Positions 52,401 through 61,192 of a stretch of 64,000 nucleotides of DNA are shown here, one piece after another. The DNA comes from Streptacidiphilus fuscans. Its GTDB lineage: Bacteria > Actinomycetota > Actinomycetes > Streptomycetales > Streptomycetaceae. Numbering within the stretch: position 1 is the stretch's first letter; each line of letters begins with the position of its first letter. A program made the position numbers and the translations under genes. The notes beneath the pieces were generated by a model that searched no databases, was not told the DNA's origin, and worked only from the letters and a program-made list of their open reading frames with translations. Location: contig NZ_JADPRT010000008.1 of assembly GCF_015690355.1 (NCBI RefSeq), forward strand, positions 200,908-264,907. Direction: 5' to 3'.

Positions 52401-55400
52401 CCGTTGTACTCGCCGGTCTTTCGGCCGAGCAGGTCGTAGGTGAAGGCCAGGGTCTGCTTGCGCGCGTCAGTGGTGGACGCGACCTGCCCGTCATTGTTGT
52501 AGGTGAGGCTGCTGGCCCCGGTGTCGGGGTCCTGCTGGGAGATGTCGCGGCCACGCAGGTCGTACGTGGCGGTCCAGGTGTCCTTGCCGGTCGCGTCAGT
52601 CCGGCTGGTGTTCTGCCCCGCGGCGTTGTAGCCGTACGTGGTGACGTCCGCGTTGGCCTGCACGTCGGTCGCCTTGGCAGTGGTGTACTGCCACAGCTGG
52701 CTGACGCGGCCCGCGGCGTCGGTGATCGTCGTGGTGGGTGTGGCGCCGGTGGGCGGATCGACGTCGGTCTGGTCCACGCCCAGGTAGACGGTCTGGGTGG
52801 TGTTCTGGACCTGACCCAGCGAGCGGAACGTGGAGGTGACCGGGCGGCCCTGCCCGTCGTAAGTGGTCACTGTCTGACCGGGAACCTGGGTGTCCGCGGT
52901 GGGGTAGAGCGCGGTGGAGGGCGCCTGGTCACCGTTGTACCAGGCGTTGTTGGTCTTGATCGTCCAGCCGTGCGAGTCGTAGAAGGTGTCGCTGATCAGC
53001 CGGCCGGTGTAGGCGGAGATCGCCGGCGTGGCCTGCGTCTGGACCGTCTCCCCGAAGCCGTCGAGGATTCCGATGCTGACGTTGCGGTGGACCCCGTCGC
53101 TCTGCAGCTTCCCGGTGGTCACGGTGGAGGGGGCGGTGCTGCCATTGACGGCGTAGGTGTAGAGGATGTCCGGGGCCGGGCTGGTCGAGGTGGGGTCGGC
53201 CGGGGTGGCTGCGGGGGCGCGTCCGGGCTGCCACACGGCGAGGGTCCGGCCCAGGGCGTCGTAGCTTGCCGTCGTGGTGTGGCCGTTGATGTCCGCCGCG
53301 GCGAGCGGCAGATCACGGGCGGGGTCGAAGGTGCTCTTGGTGGACCAACCGGTCGCCGACCCGGGGGCGGGCTGGGTGACTGTGACCGTGTCGGGGAGCT
53401 CGCCCGGCTTTTCGGAGCCGAAGTTCGTGGTCGTGGTCGCGCCGCTCTGGTGGGCGCTGTCGGTGGCGTTGGGGTCAGTGGTCGAAATGACGCGTCCGTA
53501 GCTGTCGTACGCCTTGGACTGGGTGGTGACGTACTGCGCCGTTCCGCTCGAGTCGTAGTGGTCCAGGACCTGCGCACCGGTCGGCGATCCGGTCGCCCCG
53601 ACCTGACCGAACGGCAGGCCGTCGAAGAGGGTCCGCTGCCCGGAGACCGTGTTGGTGCTGGTGGCGGTCGCGGTGCAGGCCCCACTGCCCTGCAGGGTGA
53701 GCTGCTGATCAGCGAGCTCTTCCATCACCGGATTGCTGCCGGTGGCATAGCTGTAGAGCGTGCACGTCTCGGGCAGCCCGTCGGCTGTCGTGTCGACGCT
53801 GATGGTGCGGTTGCCGTGGGCCGGGTCGGTGGTGGTGGTGACGGTGTTGGTCCGCCACGTCTTGTCTGCCTTCAGGGCCTTGGATGTGGCCGTGGTGACG
53901 GTGGCGGCGTACCGGGCGACCAGATCGGGCATACCCGAGCCGACCACGTGCGTGGCGGTGGTGGAGGGCTGGGTCTCGCGGGTGACCGTGTAGGCGACGA
54001 TGCTCCCGCCTGCCTGGTTGTAGGTGTCGGTCTCCAGGACCGAACCGGCCAGCCAGTCATCGTCCTGAACCGTCTCACCGAGCGAGTCGGTAGTGGTGAC
54101 GGTCGGGCGCAGGGCCCCGGTGGCGAGGTGGTCGCCGTTCATGCCCTGCAGGTAGTGGGTGACGGTCTGGGTCTGCGGCCCGTCGGTCCCGTTGCCGGTG
54201 ACCGTGGTGACTGTGTCGAATCCGCGGAAGTCGTCCCAGGTCCGGTAGCTGGGGTCGGTCAGTTCGCTGTCGTCGCGGTGCCAGGCGGCCTTGCCGTAGG
54301 TGTAACTCGTCACTCGGGGCGGGGCGTTCGCGACCAGGTCCTGGGTGCTGACGTCCTTGACGGTGTAGCGGTTGAACCAGTCCTGGACCGGCGCGGAGCC
54401 GGCTGCAGAACCCGGTGGCGACCAAAGCACCGAGTAGCAGGCCATCTGGTCGCTGTCGGGTGAGGCCGGCATGACGTTGTTGACGCGAGAACAAGCCGGA
54501 AGGTTGTAGTCGATGTGGATGGCTTCGCCGGTCTCGGTGGTGATCACCTGGATCCGGGGCCGGTTGAAGATCGGAGGCGTCGGGGTCACTGTGGTGCCGT
54601 CGACGCGGTTGGCCATCATCGCGGGGGTGAACGTCACCGCTGGCAGCGTGAGGGCGGAGCCGCTGGCCTCGCCGAGGGTGTCCTGGCCGGTGCGCTGGAT
54701 GGAGTCGAGCCACAGCGGCGGCTTCGTCGTGTCGCCCGGGTCGGGGTACGACTGGCTCAGCGTGTATTTGTCGACTGGTGCGGTGGCGCCTTTGTACTGG
54801 ATGGTGGTGGTGATGGTGGCCAGGCGCTGGTTGGTCCAGAAGCTGGGTCCGATATTGGAGCAGGTGCCAAGCTGCGGGCAGTTCTGGTCGTAGGGGACGT
54901 CGGGCCAGTGTGAGGAGTTGCTGCTGTCGAGCGTGGCGATGGTCGTGCCGTCGTTGCAGACGAAGCCTCCGGCGGTGGAGCAGCGTCCCTCGGGCGCAAG
55001 GTTGAGATTGACGGTGGCGGCGGGTGCTGCGGTTCCCTTTGCGGCGATTTGCCCGGCGAGGGTCTGGCCGTAGTCGATCCGGATGAGGGAGCCGCCGCGG
55101 GTGTAGAGGGTGTTGGTGCCGTTGTCGAGGTTCTGGCCTGCGCCGAGGGCGTAGTAGTTGGTCTCGTCGGCGTAGGTGTATGTCGTCAGGTTGCCGTTGG
55201 GGTCGACCGAGTAGGCGAGGTTCCAGCGCCATGGCATGGAGCACCATGAGCCCGTGCCGGACGAGGAGAGGTTGCACGGGTCGCCCGACTTCGGGGAGAA
55301 CACCGGGACGGTCCATGCGGCGTCGGTGGTCGGGTCGGTGCCGTCGCCGCCGGGCAGATGGTCCAGGCCGAAGTAGTAGACCGTCCCGGAGGTCTCGGTC

Positions 55401-56806
55401 ACCTTGACGTACTCGGTGTCCGTTCCGCCGTTGCTGGTGGGCTGCCCTCCGCTCGACGGCATGAACTCGACCTGGGTGCCGTCGTCGTCCTGCAGGTGGT
55501 AGAAGGTCGGCTGGGTCGGGTCGTTGGTGGGGTTGGAGGTGTCGTCGCGTACCAGCGCACCGGAGTGACCACCCAGGGACAGCGTCGCGTTGTAGCCGCC
55601 CCAGCACAGGTCGCCCGAGTACTGGAGACCGTCGCTGGAGCAGGGCAGGTAGGAGCGTTCGATGTAGCCGCCTGCGCCCACGTCCCAGCCGTCGCCCACG
55701 ATGGACGCCTGGCTGTTGGTCGAGGAGGTGCGGCCGTCGACCGACGAGGAGTCGTAGGACAGGGAGACCTGCGGGGCGGTTCCGCCCAGGGCCGGGGGAA
55801 CCTGGATCGGGTAGCTGTAGCTGAAACCGCCGCTGGAGTCGCCGGCGGTCCACTTCGAGCTCGGCAGCAGGCTGGTGGCTGCGTACGTGCCGGTACCGCC
55901 GGAGGGGGTGGAGTCCAGGGCAATGACCTGTGTCGGAGACGCCGCGGTGGCGGCACGCATGGTCACCGGAGCGGCGCCGTGCGACGTCAGGGTGGCCGGC
56001 ATCTGCACGTCTGCGACCACGCGGCGGGTGGCAGAGTCGTAGTGCGAAGGAAGCGGGGTCCGCTTGAGGCAACCCTTCACGTTCGGGGTCGTCAGCGCGC
56101 ACGCCGGCAGTTCGACCAGCACGGCGCGCTGCGCGGCGTTGCCGCCGAACGACTGCTCCAGGCTGCTCGCGTCCAGCCCGATCTGCATCTCACCGGCGGG
56201 TGATCCGGCGGGCCGGGTGAGCGTGACCAGCATGGCGTCGGAACCGGCCGCGCGGGTCTGGCTCGCGCCGGCAACGGTGACCGATACGGCACCTGTTGCC
56301 GGGGCCACCGCGGGCGCGGCAGTCGACCCGCCCTGCGTCGCTGCAGCGCGCTGGGTCGCATTCACGTTCCCGGCGCTGGTGGCGGGTGCGAGCCAGACCG
56401 GCAGCGATCCCACCTGCACCGGCGAGGCAGTCACCGTCGTCGTGGCCGAGGCTGTGTCAGCACCGGTCCGGCTAGGCGCCGCGTGCGGCAGAGTGACGGT
56501 CGCCTTTCCCGGATGAACCCCGCTGGTCTGCCCTGGCCCCGCCCACTGCTTGGGAACGGGGTAGTGCGGCTTCGTGCGCGCGGGCAGACCGAAGTCGTAG
56601 CCCTCGATCGACTTGGTGACCTGGAGCGGCGTGTTGGGCGGGGACCAGATCTTGTGCGGGTCGACGGGAGACCGGGCTGCCAGTGCCTGCGCGGTCGAAG
56701 GTGCCAGCAATGCGGACATCAGGGCCAGTGCGCTGGCGGGTCCCACGAAGCGTCGAACGCTGACGCTCCGCCTCGCGAGACTGATGCGCATGCTCCGCTT
56801 GAACAC
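49409..56806 (-). CDS. Secreted Rhs/YD-repeat polymorphic toxin with Hint domain and C-terminal tip
   Basis: Exported protein of about 2465 residues. A signal peptide ends near STAQALA. A SpvB-like N-terminal region (GFSYSYPIQVPPALGGTAP) is followed by a long series of YD repeats and the RHS core (YLDPFGNPRTASPNW, GYSDKGFVGGTQDP, GAREYQPSTGRFLSPDPI). After an Ala-rich linker comes a Hint autoprocessing domain (about 2208-2353) starting with the nucleophilic Cys in ECATNSF and ending PILVHN. The last 111 residues form the tip, with GGPENGVLYRLG, TNYAVYDSQG and a conserved-looking AHG/TPHLQ pair, perhaps the polymorphic toxin type 24 group. The GTG at 56806 follows a GGGGGG tract. Hint cleavage would free the tip; the tip's activity is unknown. 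Confidence 0.9.
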   Translation of the reverse strand: MFKRSMRISLARRSVSVRRFVGPASALALMSALLAPSTAQALAARSPVDPHKIWSPPNTPLQVTKSIEGYDFGLPARTKPHYPVPKQWAGPGQTSGVHPGKATVTLPHAAPSRTGADTASATTTVTASPVQVGSLPVWLAPATSAGNVNATQRAAATQGGSTAAPAVAPATGAVSVTVAGASQTRAAGSDAMLVTLTRPAGSPAGEMQIGLDASSLEQSFGGNAAQRAVLVELPACALTTPNVKGCLKRTPLPSHYDSATRRVVADVQMPATLTSHGAAPVTMRAATAASPTQVIALDSTPSGGTGTYAATSLLPSSKWTAGDSSGGFSYSYPIQVPPALGGTAPQVSLSYDSSSVDGRTSSTNSQASIVGDGWDVGAGGYIERSYLPCSSDGLQYSGDLCWGGYNATLSLGGHSGALVRDDTSNPTNDPTQPTFYHLQDDDGTQVEFMPSSGGQPTSNGGTDTEYVKVTETSGTVYYFGLDHLPGGDGTDPTTDAAWTVPVFSPKSGDPCNLSSSGTGSWCSMPWRWNLAYSVDPNGNLTTYTYADETNYYALGAGQNLDNGTNTLYTRGGSLIRIDYGQTLAGQIAAKGTAAPAATVNLNLAPEGRCSTAGGFVCNDGTTIATLDSSNSSHWPDVPYDQNCPQLGTCSNIGPSFWTNQRLATITTTIQYKGATAPVDKYTLSQSYPDPGDTTKPPLWLDSIQRTGQDTLGEASGSALTLPAVTFTPAMMANRVDGTTVTPTPPIFNRPRIQVITTETGEAIHIDYNLPACSRVNNVMPASPDSDQMACYSVLWSPPGSAAGSAPVQDWFNRYTVKDVSTQDLVANAPPRVTSYTYGKAAWHRDDSELTDPSYRTWDDFRGFDTVTTVTGNGTDGPQTQTVTHYLQGMNGDHLATGALRPTVTTTDSLGETVQDDDWLAGSVLETDTYNQAGGSIVAYTVTRETQPSTTATHVVGSGMPDLVARYAATVTTATSKALKADKTWRTNTVTTTTDPAHGNRTISVDTTADGLPETCTLYSYATGSNPVMEELADQQLTLQGSGACTATATSTNTVSGQRTLFDGLPFGQVGATGSPTGAQVLDHYDSSGTAQYVTTQSKAYDSYGRVISTTDPNATDSAHQSGATTTTNFGSEKPGELPDTVTVTQPAPGSATGWSTKSTFDPARDLPLAAADINGHTTTASYDALGRTLAVWQPGRAPAATPADPTSTSPAPDILYTYAVNGSTAPSTVTTGKLQSDGVHRNVSIGILDGFGETVQTQATPAISAYTGRLISDTFYDSHGWTIKTNNAWYNGDQAPSTALYPTADTQVPGQTVTTYDGQGRPVTSTFRSLGQVQNTTQTVYLGVDQTDVDPPTGATPTTTITDAAGRVSQLWQYTTAKATDVQANADVTTYGYNAAGQNTSRTDATGKDTWTATYDLRGRDISQQDPDTGASSLTYNNDGQVASTTDARKQTLAFTYDLLGRKTGEYNGSVSAANQLAGWTYDTVSGGLGQAASATRYTAGATGPAYTETTLGYDNSYHSTGTTTTLPGSVVGQGSTPFTYTTRAAYDPITGNLTAGQDGAVARTVGTTTTTAQAVETINYGYDVNGVMTDNGSSTTTYDEATDYDAYGRPVRTTLNPWGHQVVASAVYDQATGRVVNDYIDKQTSTNGSVDQYNYTYNQAGQLTSAQDVADGGASTDLQCFGYDYLGRLTTAWSDTGKVTLAAAPSIAGIGNCSNATPTSGATGQAKTTVGGPAPYWTSYGYDQTGNRTTLVQHNTAGITADDITTNQVFKPGQNNTPTTAPNTGGGTGGPHALLSTSSTGPGNPGSTAYQYDADGNTTAISSTPGTTNLTWDPEGHLETDKPAGSSTTTSYIYDADGNPLLRTVGTSTTIFLGADEATFNSSTNVLTDTRTYDEPNGLTIVREGSLLNFQASDPHGTASLDLNNNSNLAETRRYLDPFGNPRTASPNWTVANGYSDKGFVGGTQDPTTGLTNLGAREYQPSTGRFLSPDPILDTSASPQQWNGYAYANNDPVNSTDANGLHVYNPDNNGECDATCVHDEVTSGQEGAQSIGQEGQEANNDPAAQAEAHAADAAAAAAAAAAARQAKIDKILQEILDYYNKPVVAPGYCNRFTGCMTQAQMDASNAAGQKMLSALADMSIVIPWYKCTASGDKDQSACDIANCALACGPADGAAGLLDSLAGADTAAAESGSSKLGQLLKGLATAECATNSFPATTPVLLADGGSKPISQIRVGDSVTATDPLTGRTQPEIVTAVIKTLTDTDFTDLTIHTTHGDQGLTSTQHHPYWDNTTQRWTNAADLRLGDHLREPSGAVATVTKIRNYTGHIVTYNLTVADIHTYYVVAGSVPILVHNDSPVNPWSNAQEWTGGGKFPVGGAFGAGGPENGVLYRLGFHGEMTNYAVYDSQGIILYRVDLVGAAHGNPAVETPHLQTFTHNVGADGKIYAVQGKTAVPTGEGDIPQVGFC

Positions 56807-57070
56807 GATCCCCCCACAGACTTCAGCCCCGCCTGACGCGAGACCAATTCGCACACAAGAGGACTGAACCTTTGTCACACCAGGGGCACAGGTCAAGACA
56901 TGTGCCCGTTCTGCACGGAAGGTCCATGTGTGTGTCCTGTGTCACATCTGTCAATGCCTCCGTTTATCTGCGGGAACACCCGATTTGACTCAACAGCAGG
57001 CAGTTGACCTGCCTTGACTCCCGGGAGAACTTGTAGGGTCCATGCTTCAATCCGGGGGGAGTCACTACCC
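56807..57070. promoter_or_regulatory. Divergent promoter region of the Rhs and LamG genes
   Basis: 264 bases separating two divergent secreted-protein genes. It is AT-richer than its flanks and contains several TTGAC hexamers (around 56984-57020), but no pair with proper -35/-10 spacing was convincing. GGGGGG tracts lie before both starts (about 56810-56816 on the minus side, 57054-57060 on the plus side). Shared control of the two genes is likely. Confidence 0.5.
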
Positions 57071-60000
57071 ATGCCCACCGTTCCGCCCGCCCGCCGGGCC
57101 CGTCACGCCAAGCGGCTACGCCGCCTCGGCGTGACCACCGCCCTGGCCGTACTACTCGGCGGCTTGACCACTGTGCCCGCAAGTTGGGCCGACACCTCGT
57201 CGGACGCGGATGCCCAGGTCACCGCGGCGATCACGGCACACGCCTCCGACTCCCCGCCACCGACGGCGGTTGACCAGGCTGTCGCCCAGGCCAAGGCAAG
57301 CGGTCAACCGGTGCCGGTCAACGCACTGACCACCCCCTTCAGCACGACCGTGGCCAACCCCGACGGATCGCTGACACAGCAGCAGACCACAAATCCGCAG
57401 CGCGTCCAGGTCGCCGGCGCCTGGCAGCCGCTCGACGCCACCTTGACCCCGAACAGCGACGGCACGTTCTCCCCGAAGACAGCCTTCCAGCCACTGACCC
57501 TGTCGGGTGGCGGCGCCGGTCCCCTTGCGACCTTGTCCACCTCGGACGGGAAGACCCTCGCTCTGACCGCTCCGTTCTCCCTGCCGACTCCAACCGTCAA
57601 CGGGGACGAGGCCATCTACGCGGACGTCCTTCCGGGGGTCGACCTGGAGGTGCAAGCCAACGCGGTCGGCGGATTCAAGACCGTCCTGGTCGTCAAGAGC
57701 GCTGCAGCTGCCGCCAATCCGCAACTTCAGGACCTGAAGTTCTCCACCGCTGCCTCCGGGGTCACCGTCGCCGCCGACGCGGGCGGAAACCTGAGCGCCG
57801 ACGATGCCAGCGGCCACGTGGACTTCCAGGCCCCCGCCCCGCAGATGTGGGACTCCAGCACCAGCAGCACCACCTCCGCTCACACGGCCGCCGTGCACAC
57901 CGCAGCTGCGCTCGCGTCCACGGACAGTCCGAGCCCCTCCCCCTCCGCGACTTCCGGCGGCACCACGGACAACGCGACGACGAGCAGCGCGGACGGCCCG
58001 GGTACCGGAGCCCAGGTCGCACCGGTCGCAGCCACCGCGACCAGCGGGGCGGTCGACCTCAAGCCCGACCAGGCTCTGCTCACCGGCTCCCAGACCCACT
58101 ATCCGGTCTACGTCGACCCGTCCTGGATCACCAACAGCCCCTGGCAGCAGGAATACACCTGGGTCCAGTCCGGCTACCCCACCAAGGTCAACAACAACGA
58201 CAGCGACAATGCCGGGCACCCCGGGGTGGGCACCTGCGGCACCAACTACCCCAACGGAGGATCCTGCAGCGTCACCGACACTCAGCGTTCGTTCTTCCAG
58301 TACGACATCTCCGGGTACTCCGACTACGTGGTCGACTCAGCCACCCTGGACACCGTCGAGTACGAGTCAGCTGACCTGTCCTGCACCACCCAGTACACGA
58401 TCTACGCGGGCGTCGCCGGCGCGATCAGCCCGACCACGGACTGGAACAACCAGCCCGGCTACACGAACTTCGCCCAGCAGAACGTGGGCGGATCCGGCGG
58501 CAGCGGCTGCTACAACAACGTCGACGCCCACTTCACAGTTACCAACCAGCTCAAAACCGCTATCAGTGACGGCTGGAACCTGCTGGACTTCTCGGTCACC
58601 GGTGACGAGAGCAACACAATGGCGTTCAAGCGGCTCACCGACGGAACCCAGCTGACCATCCAGTACGACATCGGCCCTAAGGTGCCGACCAACCTCCGTA
58701 CTTCGCCGCGGGAACCCGCCACCCACGCCTCCGACGACCCGGCCAGCACGAAGACCGAGAGCTGCGGCAGCTCCACGGTGTCCAGCATGGGCTGGATCGG
58801 CGCTGACGACACGACTCTGATGGCCACCGTGACGAGCCCTGACCAGGCTCAGCTCGGCGGCTGGTTCAACATCTGGGACGACGACACTGCCAACTACCCC
58901 AGCGTTGCCTCCACCAAGACCGTGGCCATGGTCAACTCAGGAACCGACGCACAACTCGCCATACCCGCAGGCACGCTGAAGGACGGCCACTACTACACCT
59001 GGCACGTCGCCGCCGACGACACCCTCGCACCGACGGTCATATCCGCAGCCTGTTCCTTCCGGGTGGACCTGACGCCACCCACCGTCTCTTTCCCCAACGC
59101 GAGCTCAGGCCAGTTCCCGCCCGAGGGATCGGGCCAGGTCAGCAGCGTTCCCGTGGGCTCCACCGGCACCGTTGCTGTCACCCTGACCGATCCTGCGCCC
59201 GCCAACTACAGCGGCCTCACCGCAGCCCAGGTCTCCGGCGTCGACTGCGTGCGCTGGAGCTTCGACCCCCAGTTCGCAGGCGCCGCATGGCAGTGCGGGG
59301 CGAACATCCCCGCTGGCGGACTGCTGCCCGTCACCCCCGGCCACTGGGGCACCAACATCCTCTACGTCCAGGACGAGGACAACGCGGGCAACCTCTCCCA
59401 GGTCGCCACGGACGCCTTCTACGTCCCCTGGAACAGCAACGGGCCCGCCGCCCGCTACGGCGACCTCACCGGCGACGGCGTCCCTGACATCCTGCTGCCC
59501 TCCACCGACGGCAACCTCTACGCCCATTCCCTCCCCTCGACCAGCCCCTCCACCACGCAGGCCGCGAGCAGCGTCTCGTCGCCCGACGGAGACAGCTGGG
59601 CCAACTACCAGATCGCCCACCGCGGCAGTCTGCGCACCGGTATGAACGTCGACGACGTCCTGGTCCACAAGCCCGGAAACGCCAACCTGTACCTCTACAA
59701 GAACCCCGGCAACACGGCCGTGGACGGGATCCTCGACACCCATCACACCATCAGCAAGCCCACCACCTGCAACGACCTCGGCAACACCGGCTTGTGCACC
59801 AGCTACAACGGCTCCGACTGGTCCAAGACCGTGCAGATCGCCGCCACCGGTGACATCTCCACCACCAGCCTGAACGGACAGGCCTTCCAGAACCCCACAG
59901 GCCTGGTCACCGAGGAGACCAACTCCGCAGGCAACGCCGCCTTGTGGTACTACCCGGTCATCTCCGACAACACCCTCGGCGCCGCCATCCCGCTCTCCCC

Positions 60001-61090
60001 CACCGGCTGGAACGGCTGGGACCTGATCTCCCCCGGCGACTGGGACCACCAAGGCCGCCCCGGCCTGTGGGCCCGCAACCGCACCACCGGCGCCATCGAC
60101 GCCTACACCTTCACCACCGGCACCATCAGCACCACGGACAGCTTCGGCAACGCCGTCGCCATCCCCGTCGCCACCGCCATCAGCGCCCCCACCACCCTGA
60201 CAGGTACCTTCACCGCCGCCGCCTACCCCCAGATCGGCTCCGAGGGCGCCCTCACCGGCCCCACCGGCATCCCCGACCTGTGGACCCTCAACACCAGCGG
60301 CACCATCCAGGAATGGAACGGCACCACCAGCGACGGCACCGCAAACACCGCCGTCACCGGCTTCACCACCACCCCCGCCACGGTGGGCACCACCGTCTCC
60401 GGCACCGACGAATGGCTGCCCAACACATCCTCAAGCACCAGCAGCCCCTGGGCCGACACCGCAGGACTCAACACGGCCACCCCGACGGGCACCCCCACGC
60501 ACGGCCCGGTCGCCGACAGCACCGGAGTGTCCCTGCAGGCCGCCACGTTCGACGGCAGCACCAACTACCTGAGCGCCGCCCAGGCCGTCGACACCAGCCA
60601 CGACTACACGATCTCCGCCTGGGTCAACCTCAACGCCAGCTACAACCCCAGCGGCTACTACACCGCCCTGTGCCAACGTGACGCCACCGGCGCCCGCTGC
60701 TCCGCCTACCTGCAGTACTCCGCCGCCTTCCACGGCTGGGCCTTGGTCGCACCAAATACCGACTCCGCCAGCGCATCCAGCTACGCCCATGCCGGGGACA
60801 ACCAGACCCCGAAGCCCGGCGTCTGGACCCAACTCGTCGGCGTCTACAGCGCCACCAACCACACCATGACCCTCTACATCAACGGACAGATCGCCGGAGG
60901 CGGAGCCAACACCACCCCCTGGACCGGAAGCGGCCCCTTCCTCATCGGCGGCGCTGACGGCGGCAACACCCCCGGCAGCATCGCCAACTTCCCCGGCAGC
61001 ATCGCCAACGTCCGCACCTACCCCCAGGCCCTGCCCCAAGAACAGGTCTCAGCCCTGTACCAGCAGCAGTCCACCTACGGACTCCCGTAA
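57071..61090 (+). CDS. Large secreted DNRLRE/FG-GAP/LamG protein
   Basis: Exported protein of 1339 residues. The signal peptide has a twin-Arg-containing basic start and ends TVPASWA. A Ser/Thr/Pro linker (about 275-330) separates an N-terminal beta domain from a DNRLRE-like domain, with VDSATLDTVEYESADLSC and DWNNQPGYTNFAQ (about 400-540). Next is a region with an FG-GAP/VCBS-like motif (YGDLTGDGVPDILLPSTDGNLYAH), then a C-terminal LamG/concanavalin-like domain, with QAATFDGSTNYLSAAQAVDT and MTLYINGQIAGG (about 1165-1330). Such proteins commonly neighbour actinomycete Rhs/YD proteins and probably serve as adhesins or wall-linked partners. It is divergent from the toxin gene. Confidence 0.87.
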   Translation: MPTVPPARRARHAKRLRRLGVTTALAVLLGGLTTVPASWADTSSDADAQVTAAITAHASDSPPPTAVDQAVAQAKASGQPVPVNALTTPFSTTVANPDGSLTQQQTTNPQRVQVAGAWQPLDATLTPNSDGTFSPKTAFQPLTLSGGGAGPLATLSTSDGKTLALTAPFSLPTPTVNGDEAIYADVLPGVDLEVQANAVGGFKTVLVVKSAAAAANPQLQDLKFSTAASGVTVAADAGGNLSADDASGHVDFQAPAPQMWDSSTSSTTSAHTAAVHTAAALASTDSPSPSPSATSGGTTDNATTSSADGPGTGAQVAPVAATATSGAVDLKPDQALLTGSQTHYPVYVDPSWITNSPWQQEYTWVQSGYPTKVNNNDSDNAGHPGVGTCGTNYPNGGSCSVTDTQRSFFQYDISGYSDYVVDSATLDTVEYESADLSCTTQYTIYAGVAGAISPTTDWNNQPGYTNFAQQNVGGSGGSGCYNNVDAHFTVTNQLKTAISDGWNLLDFSVTGDESNTMAFKRLTDGTQLTIQYDIGPKVPTNLRTSPREPATHASDDPASTKTESCGSSTVSSMGWIGADDTTLMATVTSPDQAQLGGWFNIWDDDTANYPSVASTKTVAMVNSGTDAQLAIPAGTLKDGHYYTWHVAADDTLAPTVISAACSFRVDLTPPTVSFPNASSGQFPPEGSGQVSSVPVGSTGTVAVTLTDPAPANYSGLTAAQVSGVDCVRWSFDPQFAGAAWQCGANIPAGGLLPVTPGHWGTNILYVQDEDNAGNLSQVATDAFYVPWNSNGPAARYGDLTGDGVPDILLPSTDGNLYAHSLPSTSPSTTQAASSVSSPDGDSWANYQIAHRGSLRTGMNVDDVLVHKPGNANLYLYKNPGNTAVDGILDTHHTISKPTTCNDLGNTGLCTSYNGSDWSKTVQIAATGDISTTSLNGQAFQNPTGLVTEETNSAGNAALWYYPVISDNTLGAAIPLSPTGWNGWDLISPGDWDHQGRPGLWARNRTTGAIDAYTFTTGTISTTDSFGNAVAIPVATAISAPTTLTGTFTAAAYPQIGSEGALTGPTGIPDLWTLNTSGTIQEWNGTTSDGTANTAVTGFTTTPATVGTTVSGTDEWLPNTSSSTSSPWADTAGLNTATPTGTPTHGPVADSTGVSLQAATFDGSTNYLSAAQAVDTSHDYTISAWVNLNASYNPSGYYTALCQRDATGARCSAYLQYSAAFHGWALVAPNTDSASASSYAHAGDNQTPKPGVWTQLVGVYSATNHTMTLYINGQIAGGGANTTPWTGSGPFLIGGADGGNTPGSIANFPGSIANVRTYPQALPQEQVSALYQQQSTYGLP

Positions 61091-61104
61091 GGCGGCTCTC
61101 AGCC

Positions 61105-61140
61105 GGGCCCGGCACCCGCACCCCATGCGGGACCGGGCCC
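61105..61140 (+). terminator. Hairpin between the two secreted-protein genes
   Basis: GGGCCCGG (61105-61112) pairs with CCGGGCCC (61133-61140), with an inner CCGCA/TGCGG stem. It lies 14 bases after the LamG gene stop. No U-tract; it could end the LamG transcript or only attenuate read-through to the next gene. Confidence 0.6.
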
Positions 61141-61192
61141 AGCCCGCGCCAACCCCCATCTGAAGCCACCCACCACACCCGGGAGTCCCACC

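Noticed and set aside
51944..54463. Open frame of 839 codons on the plus strand inside the Rhs gene
   Set aside because: Antisense to the YD-repeat region; the product is Gly/Val/Arg-rich with no recognisable fold and no ribosome-binding site.
56960..57040. Sigma-70-like promoter with TTGAC hexamers upstream of the LamG gene
   Set aside because: Several TTGAC hexamers are present, but none has a TANNNT-like box at 16-19 bases; spacing came out at 14 or above 20.
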